From the NCBI RefSeq assembly GCF_004168205.1, contig NZ_RCYB01000023.1:1-29378 (forward strand): a stretch of DNA of 29,378 bases, given 5' to 3'. Every line of letters begins with the position of its first letter. Position 1 is the stretch's first letter. The translations under genes were made by a program, and so were the position numbers. Below the pieces are notes generated by a model, which worked only from the letters and a program-made list of their open reading frames with translations, was not told the origin of the DNA and did not search any database. This document shows, one piece after another, positions 8,671-16,399 of the stretch. This DNA comes from Catenibacterium sp. co_0103 (GTDB lineage: Bacteria; Bacillota_I; Bacilli_A; Erysipelotrichales; Coprobacillaceae).

Positions 8671-10839
8671 ATGGAGGTAATCAAGAGAGATGGCTCAAAG
8701 GTAGCTTTTGATGGAAGTAAGATTGAAAATGCGATTTTAAAGGCTATGCGCTATGGCAGCGGTATTGTGAAACCTGAAATTGCATCTAAAATCTCACATG
8801 AAATTGAAGACTGGCATAAATCAAGTGGAGCAGCATCTATCAGCATTTATCGTATTGAAGGACAGGTTTTTGAAAAGTTAATTGAAAAAGGAGAAGTACT
8901 TACTGCCAAGGCTTATGAAGGCTATCGTAGGGTAAGAGAATTCCAGAGAGAAACTAATACAATTGATAATGCGATTTATGGTATTGTCAATCAGACTAAT
9001 AAAGAAGCAATGGATGAAAACTCTAATAAAGATGCGACTGTATTAGCTACTCAGAGAGACTTAATTGCTGGTGAATTCTCTAGAGACTATTGTCGCCGTT
9101 TATTATTACCACCAAAGATTGTACAGGCACATGATGATGGTATTATTCATTTCCATGATATGGATTACTATATCCAGAAGATGCATAACTGCGATCTAGT
9201 AAACTTAAAGGATATGTTTGCGAATGGCACAGTTATTAATGATAAATTGATTGAAACACCTAAGTCTTTACAGACAGCATGTACTGTTGCAACTCAGATT
9301 GTTCAGCAGGTTGCTAATGGTCAGTATGGAGGACAGACAATCTCTATCTCTCATTTAGCACCTTATGTACGTGTATCATATAAGAAACATTTAAAGGCTG
9401 TAAGAAAAGAAGGCAAAGAAGTAGGTATTGATTATACAGAAGAACAGATTGAAAAGATTGCAAAGTCTCGTCTTCATGAAGAAATCAAAGCAGGTGTACA
9501 GACTATCCAGTATCAGATCAATACATTCTCTACAACTAATGGTCAGGCTCCATTCTTATCTATTTTCATGTATTTAAGAGAAGAACCAGACTATATTGAA
9601 GAAACAGCTTTATTAATTGAAGAAATCTTAAAACAGAGATATATCGGTATGAAGAATCCTGTGGGTGCTTATGTCACTCCAGCATTCCCTAAATTACTTT
9701 ATGTATTGGATGATAATAATGTGCCTGATGATTCACAGTATCGTTATTTAACAGATTTAGCGGTTAAATGTGTATCTAAGCGTATGATGCCTGATTTCAT
9801 CAGCGCAAAGATCATGAGAGAAAACTATGAAGGACAAGTATTCCCTTGTATGGGATGTCGTTCATTCTTATCTCCATGGAAGAATGAAAAAGGTGAATAT
9901 CAGTGGTATGGTCGTTTTAACCAGGGTGTAGTTACACTTAACTTAACTGATGTTGGTTTATCAGCTAACAAGAATATGGATTCATTCTGGAAGATTCTAG
10001 ATGAACGTTTAGATTTATGTTATGAAGCATTAATGTTAAGACATGAAAGCTTAAAGGGTACTCCTTCAGATATTTCTCCAATTCATTGGCAGTATGGTGC
10101 CATCGCAAGATTAAAACCAGGAGAAAAGATTGATTCATTATTAGATACTTGTTATTCTACATTATCATTAGGTTATATTGGTTTATATGAATGTGTAGTG
10201 GCATTAATTGGTCAGTCTCATACTACTGAAGAAGGCGATGCATTAGCTCTTGAAATTATGCAGAAATTAAGAAATGCATGTGATAAATGGAAGAAGGATA
10301 CAGGTTTAGGATTTGCCTTATATGGTACTCCTGCAGAATCAACTACTTATACATTAGCACGTGCATTAAAGAAGAGATTTGGAGTCGTGCCTGGTGTAAC
10401 AGATAAAGACTATATTACTAACTCTTATCATGTCAATGTAAGAGAACATATTGATGCATTCTCTAAATTAGGCTTTGAAGCAAAGTTCCAGAAGATTTCT
10501 TCTGGAGGAGCTATTAGTTATGTAGAAGTGACTAATATGACAAATAACTTTGATGCCATGAAAGAATTAATTAACTATATGTATGAAACAATTCAATACG
10601 CTGAAATCAATACTAAGTCTGACTATTGTCAGGAATGTGGTTTCTCTGGAGAAATCTTATTAGATGAAAACAATGAATGGTATTGTCCTAACTGTGGTAA
10701 TAGAAACCATAAGACATTAAATGTATGTCGTAGAACATGTGGTTATCTTGGTGATAACTTCTGGAATAAGGGACGTACACAGGAAATCAAAGAACGTTTT
10801 GTACATTTAGATAATAGAGTATATCAGGAAAATAACTAG
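8671..10839 (+). CDS. nrdD: Anaerobic (class III) ribonucleoside-triphosphate reductase
   Basis: The 722-aa glycyl-radical enzyme reduces ribonucleoside triphosphates to deoxyribonucleotides without oxygen. Residues 1-90 form the ATP-cone allosteric domain (VIKRDGSKVAFDG). The catalytic barrel includes the cysteine-bearing segment FPCMGCRSFLSPW. A C-terminal zinc site has CQECG and CPNCG, and the glycyl-radical motif RTCGYLG carries Gly at about residue 691, close to the C-terminus. ATG 8671 is chosen because GAGGAGGG lies about 9 nt upstream; the ORF also opens further upstream at 8653. Activation needs NrdG, found at 28734-29240 rather than next door. A terminator follows directly, so the gene appears monocistronic. 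Confidence 0.97.
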   Translation: MEVIKRDGSKVAFDGSKIENAILKAMRYGSGIVKPEIASKISHEIEDWHKSSGAASISIYRIEGQVFEKLIEKGEVLTAKAYEGYRRVREFQRETNTIDNAIYGIVNQTNKEAMDENSNKDATVLATQRDLIAGEFSRDYCRRLLLPPKIVQAHDDGIIHFHDMDYYIQKMHNCDLVNLKDMFANGTVINDKLIETPKSLQTACTVATQIVQQVANGQYGGQTISISHLAPYVRVSYKKHLKAVRKEGKEVGIDYTEEQIEKIAKSRLHEEIKAGVQTIQYQINTFSTTNGQAPFLSIFMYLREEPDYIEETALLIEEILKQRYIGMKNPVGAYVTPAFPKLLYVLDDNNVPDDSQYRYLTDLAVKCVSKRMMPDFISAKIMRENYEGQVFPCMGCRSFLSPWKNEKGEYQWYGRFNQGVVTLNLTDVGLSANKNMDSFWKILDERLDLCYEALMLRHESLKGTPSDISPIHWQYGAIARLKPGEKIDSLLDTCYSTLSLGYIGLYECVVALIGQSHTTEEGDALALEIMQKLRNACDKWKKDTGLGFALYGTPAESTTYTLARALKKRFGVVPGVTDKDYITNSYHVNVREHIDAFSKLGFEAKFQKISSGGAISYVEVTNMTNNFDAMKELINYMYETIQYAEINTKSDYCQECGFSGEILLDENNEWYCPNCGNRNHKTLNVCRRTCGYLGDNFWNKGRTQEIKERFVHLDNRVYQENN

Positions 10840-10864
10840 GAAAGCCTTGTGTCATTAAGGGTTT

Positions 10865-10895
10865 AAGAGATAACCGTGATTGGTTATCTCTTTTT
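10865..10895 (+). terminator. Terminator after nrdD
   Basis: The stem AAGAGATAACC (10865-10875) pairs with 10882-10892 around a 6-nt loop, then T to 10895. It lies 26 nt beyond the nrdD stop. Confidence 0.85.
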
Positions 10896-10900
10896 AATTT

Positions 10901-10923
10901 AAAAGACTGTGAAAACCACAGCC
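10901..10923 (-). terminator. Terminator of rpoN
   Basis: On the minus strand GGCTGTG pairs with CACAGTC (one G-T pair) around GTTTT, followed by TTTT. It begins one base after the rpoN stop and stands back to back with the nrdD terminator. Confidence 0.7.
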
Positions 10924-12147
10924 TTATTTAAGAACCTTACGTTTTGTAGACGAAGGAATATTTAATTGTTGTCTATATTTGACAATGACTCGACGTGAAC
11001 AATGTAGTTCTAGCTCTTCTAGTTTCTTTAGAATTTGGTTATCCGAAAGTGGATGTTCTTTATCTTCACTATCAACTAATTCAACAATAGCCTTTTTAAT
11101 AGAATCGCTACTATCTCCTGAAGCAGTTTGAGAAACAAGAAGTTGTTTAAGAGGATAAACCTCACCATTAAAGCTGTAGTACTTATTATTTAATGTACGT
11201 GAAATAGTAGATTCATGGAATCCTGTTTCACTTGCAAGTTGTGATAAAGTACATGGATATAATTCATCATCGTATAAGAAATAACCACTCTGGATATCAA
11301 CTAAAGCATTTGCGACAAATAATACTGTTTGATTTCTCTTTGTGAGATTTTCAATTAAGAAATGTGCATCATTAAAATAAGATTTCATATTTTCATCATT
11401 CTTTACCTTCTCATAAAGAAGATCATTTACGATGAGTTCAGGTTGATTGATAGGAGTAATCATAATATTAGAATCTTCTACCTCTATTAAAATATCTGGG
11501 GAGATATAATCATCCTGGGATGAACTATACATATTACATGGGAATGGATTACAAGAACGTATTTCATAAAATAAATGGTCTATCTCTTCTTTTTTTAATC
11601 CTGTTTTCTGTTTAATAAGTGAATAGTTCTGAGTTAAGATAACATCCTGATAATCTCTAAATAGTGTATAGCTTTTTGTTTTATTATTATTTTTTAATTG
11701 AATGATAATTGAATCAATAGCATCAGTAGCTCCAACACCATTTGGTTCAAAAGAACGTAATATATCTAAATGAGCATCAAGCATTTCTCTGTCTATATCT
11801 AAATCAGTGAGATATTGATTAATAGGGTAGGATAAGAACCCACTATCATCTAATGATTCAATCAAATAATCCATCAAATCTTCATTATATGGACGAGTAC
11901 ATGCACTTAACTGTAAATAGAGATCATCTTTTAAAGAACGTTTATTAGAAATACTTTCAATAAATTGCTGAGTATCATAGTTTTTAGGTGATTTTAGTTC
12001 TAAAAAAGGATTTGTTTCTAATACTTGTTGAACAACTTTATTGATATCATCAATGTTGTCAGTAAGGAAATCTAACGATTTTAAAAGTTTTTGATTTAAT
12101 TTTAATGTTTGTTTTAATGTTTGAATATATTGCATTTTTTGTTTCAT
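10924..12147 (-). CDS. rpoN: RNA polymerase sigma-54 factor
   Basis: This is a 407-aa sigma-54 (SigL/RpoN). The N-terminus is the glutamine- and leucine-rich region I (QKMQYIQTLKQTLKLNQKLL) that contacts activators. The core-binding region follows, with a helix-turn-helix near LASETGFHESTISRTL. The C-terminus has the RpoN box, here SRRVIVKYR, that reads the -24 element. ATG 12147 is preferred over GTG/ATG at 12156-12151 because GAGGGG is 8 nt from it but only 2 nt from the earlier ATG. The gene faces away from its apparent activator, and its promoter is a perfect sigma-54 site (12187-12172). It is shorter than proteobacterial RpoN (about 480 aa), as usual in Firmicutes. Confidence 0.96.
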   Translation of the reverse strand: MKQKMQYIQTLKQTLKLNQKLLKSLDFLTDNIDDINKVVQQVLETNPFLELKSPKNYDTQQFIESISNKRSLKDDLYLQLSACTRPYNEDLMDYLIESLDDSGFLSYPINQYLTDLDIDREMLDAHLDILRSFEPNGVGATDAIDSIIIQLKNNNKTKSYTLFRDYQDVILTQNYSLIKQKTGLKKEEIDHLFYEIRSCNPFPCNMYSSSQDDYISPDILIEVEDSNIMITPINQPELIVNDLLYEKVKNDENMKSYFNDAHFLIENLTKRNQTVLFVANALVDIQSGYFLYDDELYPCTLSQLASETGFHESTISRTLNNKYYSFNGEVYPLKQLLVSQTASGDSSDSIKKAIVELVDSEDKEHPLSDNQILKKLEELELHCSRRVIVKYRQQLNIPSSTKRKVLK

Positions 12148-12171
12148 ATTCATCACCCCTCACTATTATAT

Positions 12172-12187
12172 AGCAAAATCCGTGCCA
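12172..12187 (-). promoter_or_regulatory. Sigma-54 (-24/-12) promoter of rpoN
   Basis: The minus strand reads TGGCACGGATTTTGCT, matching TGGCACG-N4-TTGCW with no mismatch and the invariant 12-bp GG-to-GC spacing. The predicted start is near 12161, about 14 nt before the rpoN ATG. The ribosome site lies at the very 5' end of the transcript. It implies that sigma-54 transcribes its own gene. Confidence 0.75.
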
Positions 12188-12281
12188 ATTAATGTATGGA
12201 TATTTAATAGAAAAGTATAACGAATAACGATTGTTGCACACAAGTTTTATTTGTTTTATCATGAACGATGAGGTGATTTCA

Positions 12282-14960
12282 TTGAAAGAAAAAATAATGT
12301 TGTTGATTAATGGAAGAATGGATCAAAATTCATATGAAGAATGTCAATCCATCCAATTATCAAAAGAATTAAAACTAAGTAGAAATCAAGTGACTAGATT
12401 ATTAAATGAACTATTTAATGACAAGAAGCTTATTAAAATCAAGACAAGCCCTGTTTTATATCTTTCAAGAGGTTCTCTTGAAAGTAAGTATAAGAAGAAG
12501 CTCTCATCAGATGAATACAAATCATTAGATGAATTGGAAGCTGAATTAAACAATCAGACAGAATTAAAGAACTTCGAAAAGCTTATTGGGTCTAATGAAA
12601 GCATGTATCAGATTGTAGAGAAGATTAAGGCAACAGTATCTTACCCTCCAGTAGGATTACCTATGTTGTTTTATGGACCAACTGGTACAGGTAAATCATT
12701 TATGGCTAAACTTACGTATGAATATTGTGTAGACACAGGCTTAATTGATGCATCTAAGAATTTTGTACAGGTGAACTGTTCAGAGTATGCTAATAACCCA
12801 GAACTACTCACAGCGAATCTGTTTGGCTATAAAAAAGGTGCTTTTACAGGTGCAGAAAGTGATAACTTAGGTTTATTACATTTTGCGGATGGTGGAGTAT
12901 TATTCTTAGACGAAGTGCATTGTTTAAATGCTGAATGTCAGGAAAAATTATTCCTTTATATGGACCAGGGAATCTATCACTTAGTAGGTGATAATAATAA
13001 GTGGTATAAATCTAAATGTAGAATTATATTTGCGACAACAGAAGTTCCACAAAAAGCATTATTAAAAACATTCCTCAGACGTATTCCAGTTATTCTTACA
13101 ATTCCATCTCTTGCACAAAGAGGAGAAAATGAAAAGCTAGAACTCATGTATAGCTTTTTGAAGAACGAAGAGAAGCGTGTTGGTAAAACAATTCTTATTT
13201 CATCTAACGTTTATGAGTTGTTACTGAATCACACATTTGTAGGTAATATTGGTGAACTGACTAATACTATTCAGGCAAGCTGTGTGAGTGCATTATATAA
13301 AAGTAATTCAGATACGTTAGAAATACATGCTTATGATTTACCTGACAGTATTAGAAATAGTATAGATGTTTCCTCTATGATTATGAAGAAGCATAAACTT
13401 GTGTCTCTTAACACACTTCTTCCTGTATCAGATCAGGGGATCATTAAAGATTTTTATCAATCATTAATTAATCTTAAAAGAGATCAGTCATTTGCAGTAA
13501 ATGCACAGAATACTGTAGATAGATATTTTGAGAAGCTTATATTTAATGATAATCGTGCAGATTCAATTGATTATCTTACAAACTATCTAGAAAAGATATT
13601 TAATAATATCACTGAACATTATGGCTTTAGGACTTCACATAATGAGTTGATTGCACTTGCGACATATGTCTCAGAATTCTCTAAGAATACATATCTCACA
13701 AATAACTGGATCAATGAGAATTATGATGAAGTAAAAAACTTAAAGAAATATCTAAAACTAGAATTTCATCGTGAATATGAAATAGGACAGGAAGTTTCTC
13801 ATTACTTAAAGAATAATATGAATCAGGATATTGATGAGTTTGTAGAATGTATTATCTGTATTTGTATGATTAAGTATTTTGCACATTCTGGTGAAGATCT
13901 CACAATTGCGGTTATTATTGCGCATGGTTATTCAACTGCAAGTTCTATTGCAGAAGCAGCCAATAGAATGTTGAATAGTTATATATTTGATGCGATTGAT
14001 ATGCCGTTAGATGTGGATGTACAAATTATTACAAGAAAGATCAATGATTACATTGCACATGTTGGAAATATCTCAAAACTTTATTTATTAGTTGATATGG
14101 GTTCTCTTGAAGAAATATATCAGGGATTAGATACAAGTAATGCAGATATTGCCTTAGTAAACAATATTAATACTAAATGTGCGTTAGAAATAGGACAGGG
14201 AATTAAACTCAATAAAACAGTGACTGAAGTAATTGATTCTATTCTTAAGGAAAACATCTATAAAACGCATATAGAACTTAAGAAAAAGAAAGACCCTATT
14301 GTAATCTGTTCTTGTGCATCAGGAGTTGGTACAGCGAATAAGATCAAAGAAATCTTATTCAATTCTTTACCTGAAGATTCTAATTTAAAGATTATTACTT
14401 ATGATTATCCTGCTTTAATACGTAAACAGGTCTGTGATCAGTTAATGAATGATTATGAGGTTGTATGTGTCATTGGAACACTTGATCCAAATATTGAATC
14501 TATGAAATATATAGGTATACAGGAATTGATTATTAATGAGGGTCAGAATGCGATAGAAGTATATTTTGGAAAGTATATGACTCAAGCTCAGATGGAGGTA
14601 TTCGAAAAGAATATCTTACGTAATTTCACATTATCCAATGTTATGAATAACTTAACTATATTAAATCCAGATAAACTACTAGAACATGTAGCGAAAGCAA
14701 TTGATCATCTACAGAATATCTTACATAAGAGATTTAAGAATAGAACATGCTTTGGATTATATGTTCATATCTGTTGTCTTGTAGAAAGATTAGTTACAAG
14801 ACAAGCTATTTCAAACTTTACTGATCAAGACTTTAAAGAAAAGCATCAAGAGTTTATAGATCAAGTAAATATCTCAATGAAAGAAGTTAAAACATACTAC
14901 AATGTTGAGATTCCAGATGAAGAAATAGAATATATATACAACTATATTATTAATGATTAG
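12282..14960 (+). CDS. LevR-type sigma-54-dependent PTS transcriptional activator
   Basis: The 892-aa protein has the LevR/ManR layout: an N-terminal winged helix (1-60), then an AAA+ sigma-54 interaction domain with Walker A GPTGTGKS (about 132-139), the sigma-54 contact loop GAFTGA (186-191) and Walker B VLFLDE (about 206-211). PRD1 follows (about 400-500, His453 a candidate), then a mannose-type EIIA-like domain with His548 in IIAHGYS. An EIIB-like domain has CSCASGVGTA (about 676-685), and PRD2 closes the protein with His829. Such proteins are controlled by PTS phosphorylation on these domains. TTG 12282 is chosen because GAGGTG is 6 nt upstream; the ATGs at 12261 and 12231 lack a ribosome site. 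It precedes the promoter array and PTS genes it should activate. Confidence 0.93.
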   Translation: MKEKIMLLINGRMDQNSYEECQSIQLSKELKLSRNQVTRLLNELFNDKKLIKIKTSPVLYLSRGSLESKYKKKLSSDEYKSLDELEAELNNQTELKNFEKLIGSNESMYQIVEKIKATVSYPPVGLPMLFYGPTGTGKSFMAKLTYEYCVDTGLIDASKNFVQVNCSEYANNPELLTANLFGYKKGAFTGAESDNLGLLHFADGGVLFLDEVHCLNAECQEKLFLYMDQGIYHLVGDNNKWYKSKCRIIFATTEVPQKALLKTFLRRIPVILTIPSLAQRGENEKLELMYSFLKNEEKRVGKTILISSNVYELLLNHTFVGNIGELTNTIQASCVSALYKSNSDTLEIHAYDLPDSIRNSIDVSSMIMKKHKLVSLNTLLPVSDQGIIKDFYQSLINLKRDQSFAVNAQNTVDRYFEKLIFNDNRADSIDYLTNYLEKIFNNITEHYGFRTSHNELIALATYVSEFSKNTYLTNNWINENYDEVKNLKKYLKLEFHREYEIGQEVSHYLKNNMNQDIDEFVECIICICMIKYFAHSGEDLTIAVIIAHGYSTASSIAEAANRMLNSYIFDAIDMPLDVDVQIITRKINDYIAHVGNISKLYLLVDMGSLEEIYQGLDTSNADIALVNNINTKCALEIGQGIKLNKTVTEVIDSILKENIYKTHIELKKKKDPIVICSCASGVGTANKIKEILFNSLPEDSNLKIITYDYPALIRKQVCDQLMNDYEVVCVIGTLDPNIESMKYIGIQELIINEGQNAIEVYFGKYMTQAQMEVFEKNILRNFTLSNVMNNLTILNPDKLLEHVAKAIDHLQNILHKRFKNRTCFGLYVHICCLVERLVTRQAISNFTDQDFKEKHQEFIDQVNISMKEVKTYYNVEIPDEEIEYIYNYIIND

Positions 14961-14985
14961 TGTGCTATTAATTGGCACACTTTTT
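14959..14985 (+). terminator. Terminator after the LevR-like gene, overlapping a sigma-54 motif
   Basis: AGTGTGC (14959-14965) pairs with GCACACT (14975-14981) and is followed by TTTT. The stem starts inside the stop codon. Its right arm is part of a sigma-54 promoter match at 14973-14988. Confidence 0.7.
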
Positions 14986-14988
14986 GCT
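14973..14988 (+). promoter_or_regulatory. Outermost sigma-54 promoter motif, inside the terminator
   Basis: TGGCACACTTTTTGCT has the -24 TGGCAC and -12 TTGCT with the correct 12-bp GG-GC spacing, though the flank differs from the array units. It could be a founding promoter or a chance product of the terminator's GGCACAC-TTTTT sequence. Confidence 0.4.
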
Positions 14989-15014
14989 TGTTTAAAAGTG
15001 GAAGTTAGTTGTAC

Positions 15015-15368
15015 AGATTGAGCGTAAGAATCTATAAACTGGCATGAAGCTTGCTTGAGTATAAGTGGAAGCTGGTTATGCAGATCAAGCGTAAAGATCT
15101 GTAAACTGGCACGAAGCTTGCTTGAGTATAAGTGGAAGTTAGTTGTACAGATTGAGCGTAAGAATCTATAAACTGGCATGAAGCTTGCTTGAGTATAAGT
15201 GGAAGCTGGTTATGCAGATCAAGCGTAAAGATCTGTAAACTGGCACGAAGCTTGCTTGAGTATAAGTGGAAGTTAGTTGTACAGATTGAGCGTAAGAATC
15301 TATAAACTGGCACGAAGCTTGCTTGAGTATAAGTGGAAGCTGGTTATGCAGATCAAGCGTAAAGATCT
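15015..15368 (+). promoter_or_regulatory. Six inverted-repeat candidate activator sites in the array
   Basis: Units 1, 3 and 5 carry AGATT-N9-AATCT at 15015-15033, 15149-15167 and 15283-15301. Units 2, 4 and 6 carry AGATC-N9-GATCT (extendable to CAGATC/GATCTG) at 15082-15100, 15216-15234 and 15350-15368. The spacer core AGCGTAA is constant. The T-A to C-G swap keeps the symmetry. Each site is centred about 42 bp upstream of its own unit's start, but about 110 bp upstream of the next unit's start, a usual distance for a sigma-54 activator site. Unit 7 has only a degenerate copy. Binding by the LevR-like protein is inference. Confidence 0.6.
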
Positions 15369-15390
15369 GTAAACTGGCACGAAGCTTGCT
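15040..15390 (+). promoter_or_regulatory. Six upstream sigma-54 promoters, units 1-6
   Basis: Matches of TGGCAYGAAGCTTGCT lie at 15040-15055, 15107-15122, 15174-15189, 15241-15256, 15308-15323 and 15375-15390. Units 1 and 3 have TGGCATG; the others have the consensus TGGCACG. All keep the 12-bp GG-GC spacing. Predicted starts are near 15066, 15133, 15200, 15267, 15334 and 15401. Confidence 0.8.
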
Positions 15391-15442
15391 TAAGCATAAG
15401 TGGAAGCTAGTTCTACAGACTGAACGTAATTGATCTACAAAC

Positions 15443-15458
15443 TGGCACGAAGCTTGCA
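15443..15458 (+). promoter_or_regulatory. Proximal sigma-54 promoter of the PTS operon
   Basis: TGGCACGAAGCTTGCA is a full match to the -24/-12 consensus, and the only copy ending in A. The predicted start is near 15469, just upstream of the GAAAGGAG ribosome site of the EIIA gene, giving a leader of about 24 nt. Confidence 0.88.
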
Positions 15459-15492
15459 TGAACTAAAACGAAAAGAAAGGAGTGCAGAGAAT

Positions 15493-15906
15493 ATGGCAAA
15501 AATCATACTTGCATCACACGGAGGACTATCTAAAGGGATGAAAGATTCAGTTTCTATGATTGTTGGAGATTTAGCTAAGGATATAGAAACATATAGCTTG
15601 CTTCCTGGACAAAATCCTGAAGACTTTTATCAAGAAGTTTTGAAAGAAGTAAAAGAGAGTGATGAACAAATCTTAATCTTGTGTGATATCAAAGGTGGAA
15701 GTGTTCACACAGCTTTATCTAAACTTGCAGTATTAGATAATGTAATGGTCTTCTCAGGAATGAACATGGGATTAGTATTAGATGCAGTAATGAAAGGCTT
15801 GAACGGAAAACTTGAATTAGCAGAAGCAAACGATTTAATCGAAGCAGCTAAAGATGGAATGACTGTTATGAATGGAATAACAAGCGAAGATGATGAAGAT
15901 TTCTAA
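15493..15906 (+). CDS. PTS mannose-family EIIA component
   Basis: The 137-aa cytoplasmic protein carries phosphate from HPr to EIIB. The N-terminus MAKIILASHGGLSKGMKDS is the EIIA-Man fold with phospho-acceptor His9. ATG 15493 is chosen because GAAAGGAG precedes it; the frame is open from 15430, but that start lies within promoter unit 7. Length is normal for a stand-alone IIA domain, so IIA and IIB are separate here rather than fused as in E. coli ManX. The gene is first in the sigma-54 operon. Confidence 0.94.
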   Translation: MAKIILASHGGLSKGMKDSVSMIVGDLAKDIETYSLLPGQNPEDFYQEVLKEVKESDEQILILCDIKGGSVHTALSKLAVLDNVMVFSGMNMGLVLDAVMKGLNGKLELAEANDLIEAAKDGMTVMNGITSEDDEDF

Positions 15907-15921
15907 TAGGAGGAGAAGAAA

Positions 15922-16389
15922 ATGATTAAATTATTAAGAGTGGATCACAGATTGTTACATGGTCAAGTTGCTTTTTCTTGGAAAAATGCAGTTGAAGCAG
16001 ATTGTATCTTAATTGCATGCGATGCAGTTATGAAAGATGATTTAAGAAAAACTTCAATCAAGATGGCAAAACCAAGTGGTGTTAAATTAGTTATCAAAAG
16101 TATGGATGATGCAGTAAAAGCAATCAACAGTGGTGTTACAGACAAATATAAATTATTAACTGTAGTTGAATCTATTAAGGATGCTGAAAGATTGTGTAAA
16201 GAATGCAACATCAAAAAGTTAAATCTTGGTGGTACTAAGGCAACTGCTGAAACTCGTAATATTTCAAAAGCAATGAATATTACACCAGCAGAAGAAACAA
16301 TTTTAAAAGGATTATGTGAATCAGGCGTGGATGTAACAATTCAGATGGTTCCAGAAGATAATCCAGTAAATGTAGAAAAAGTTTTATAG
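15922..16389 (+). CDS. PTS mannose/sorbose-family EIIB component
   Basis: This 155-aa protein accepts phosphate from EIIA and passes it to the sugar during import. The N-terminus LLRVDHRLLHGQVAFSW is the EIIB-Man signature, with phospho-His13 in RLLHGQV. It has a TAGGAGGAG ribosome site and lies 15 nt after the EIIA stop, with EIIC following after 10 nt. Length is normal. The position between EIIA and EIIC/EIID marks a single complete transporter. Confidence 0.95.
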   Translation: MIKLLRVDHRLLHGQVAFSWKNAVEADCILIACDAVMKDDLRKTSIKMAKPSGVKLVIKSMDDAVKAINSGVTDKYKLLTVVESIKDAERLCKECNIKKLNLGGTKATAETRNISKAMNITPAEETILKGLCESGVDVTIQMVPEDNPVNVEKVL

Positions 16390-16399
16390 GAGGAGAAAT

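Larger units (their letters stand above)
14998..15466 (+). repeat. Seven-unit tandem repeat of sigma-54 promoters (about 67 bp each)
   Basis: Units start at 14998, 15065, 15132, 15199, 15266, 15333 and 15400, a strict 67-bp period. Units 1, 3 and 5 share one version (GTGGAAGTTAGTTGTACAGA start), units 2, 4 and 6 another (GTGGAAGCTGGTTATGCAGA start), and unit 7 is diverged with one extra base before its promoter. The higher-order period is thus 134 bp (A-B-A-B-A-B-C). Every unit has a conserved inverted repeat and a sigma-54 -24/-12 site. No start-to-stop ORF is favoured on either strand, and the minus-strand open frames merely read the repeat. Confidence 0.97.

Noticed and set aside
12231..12281. 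ATG or earlier starts for the LevR-like protein
   Set aside because: No ribosome site precedes 12231 or 12261, whereas TTG 12282 has GAGGTG at 6 nt. The earlier ATG is still possible.
14874..15459. Overlapping minus-strand ORFs (93-101 aa) with repeated peptide sequence across the array
   Set aside because: They only exist because a 67-bp repeat lacking stops cycles through frames every three units. They have no ribosome sites and run opposite to the sigma-54 promoters.
14998..15466. CRISPR-like array
   Set aside because: Units are contiguous 67-bp near-identical repeats without unique spacers, and no cas genes are present.
15430..15492. Longer start for the EIIA protein
   Set aside because: The extension lies in promoter unit 7 and upstream of the predicted start of transcription. 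ATG 15493 has a ribosome site and matches the family N-terminus.
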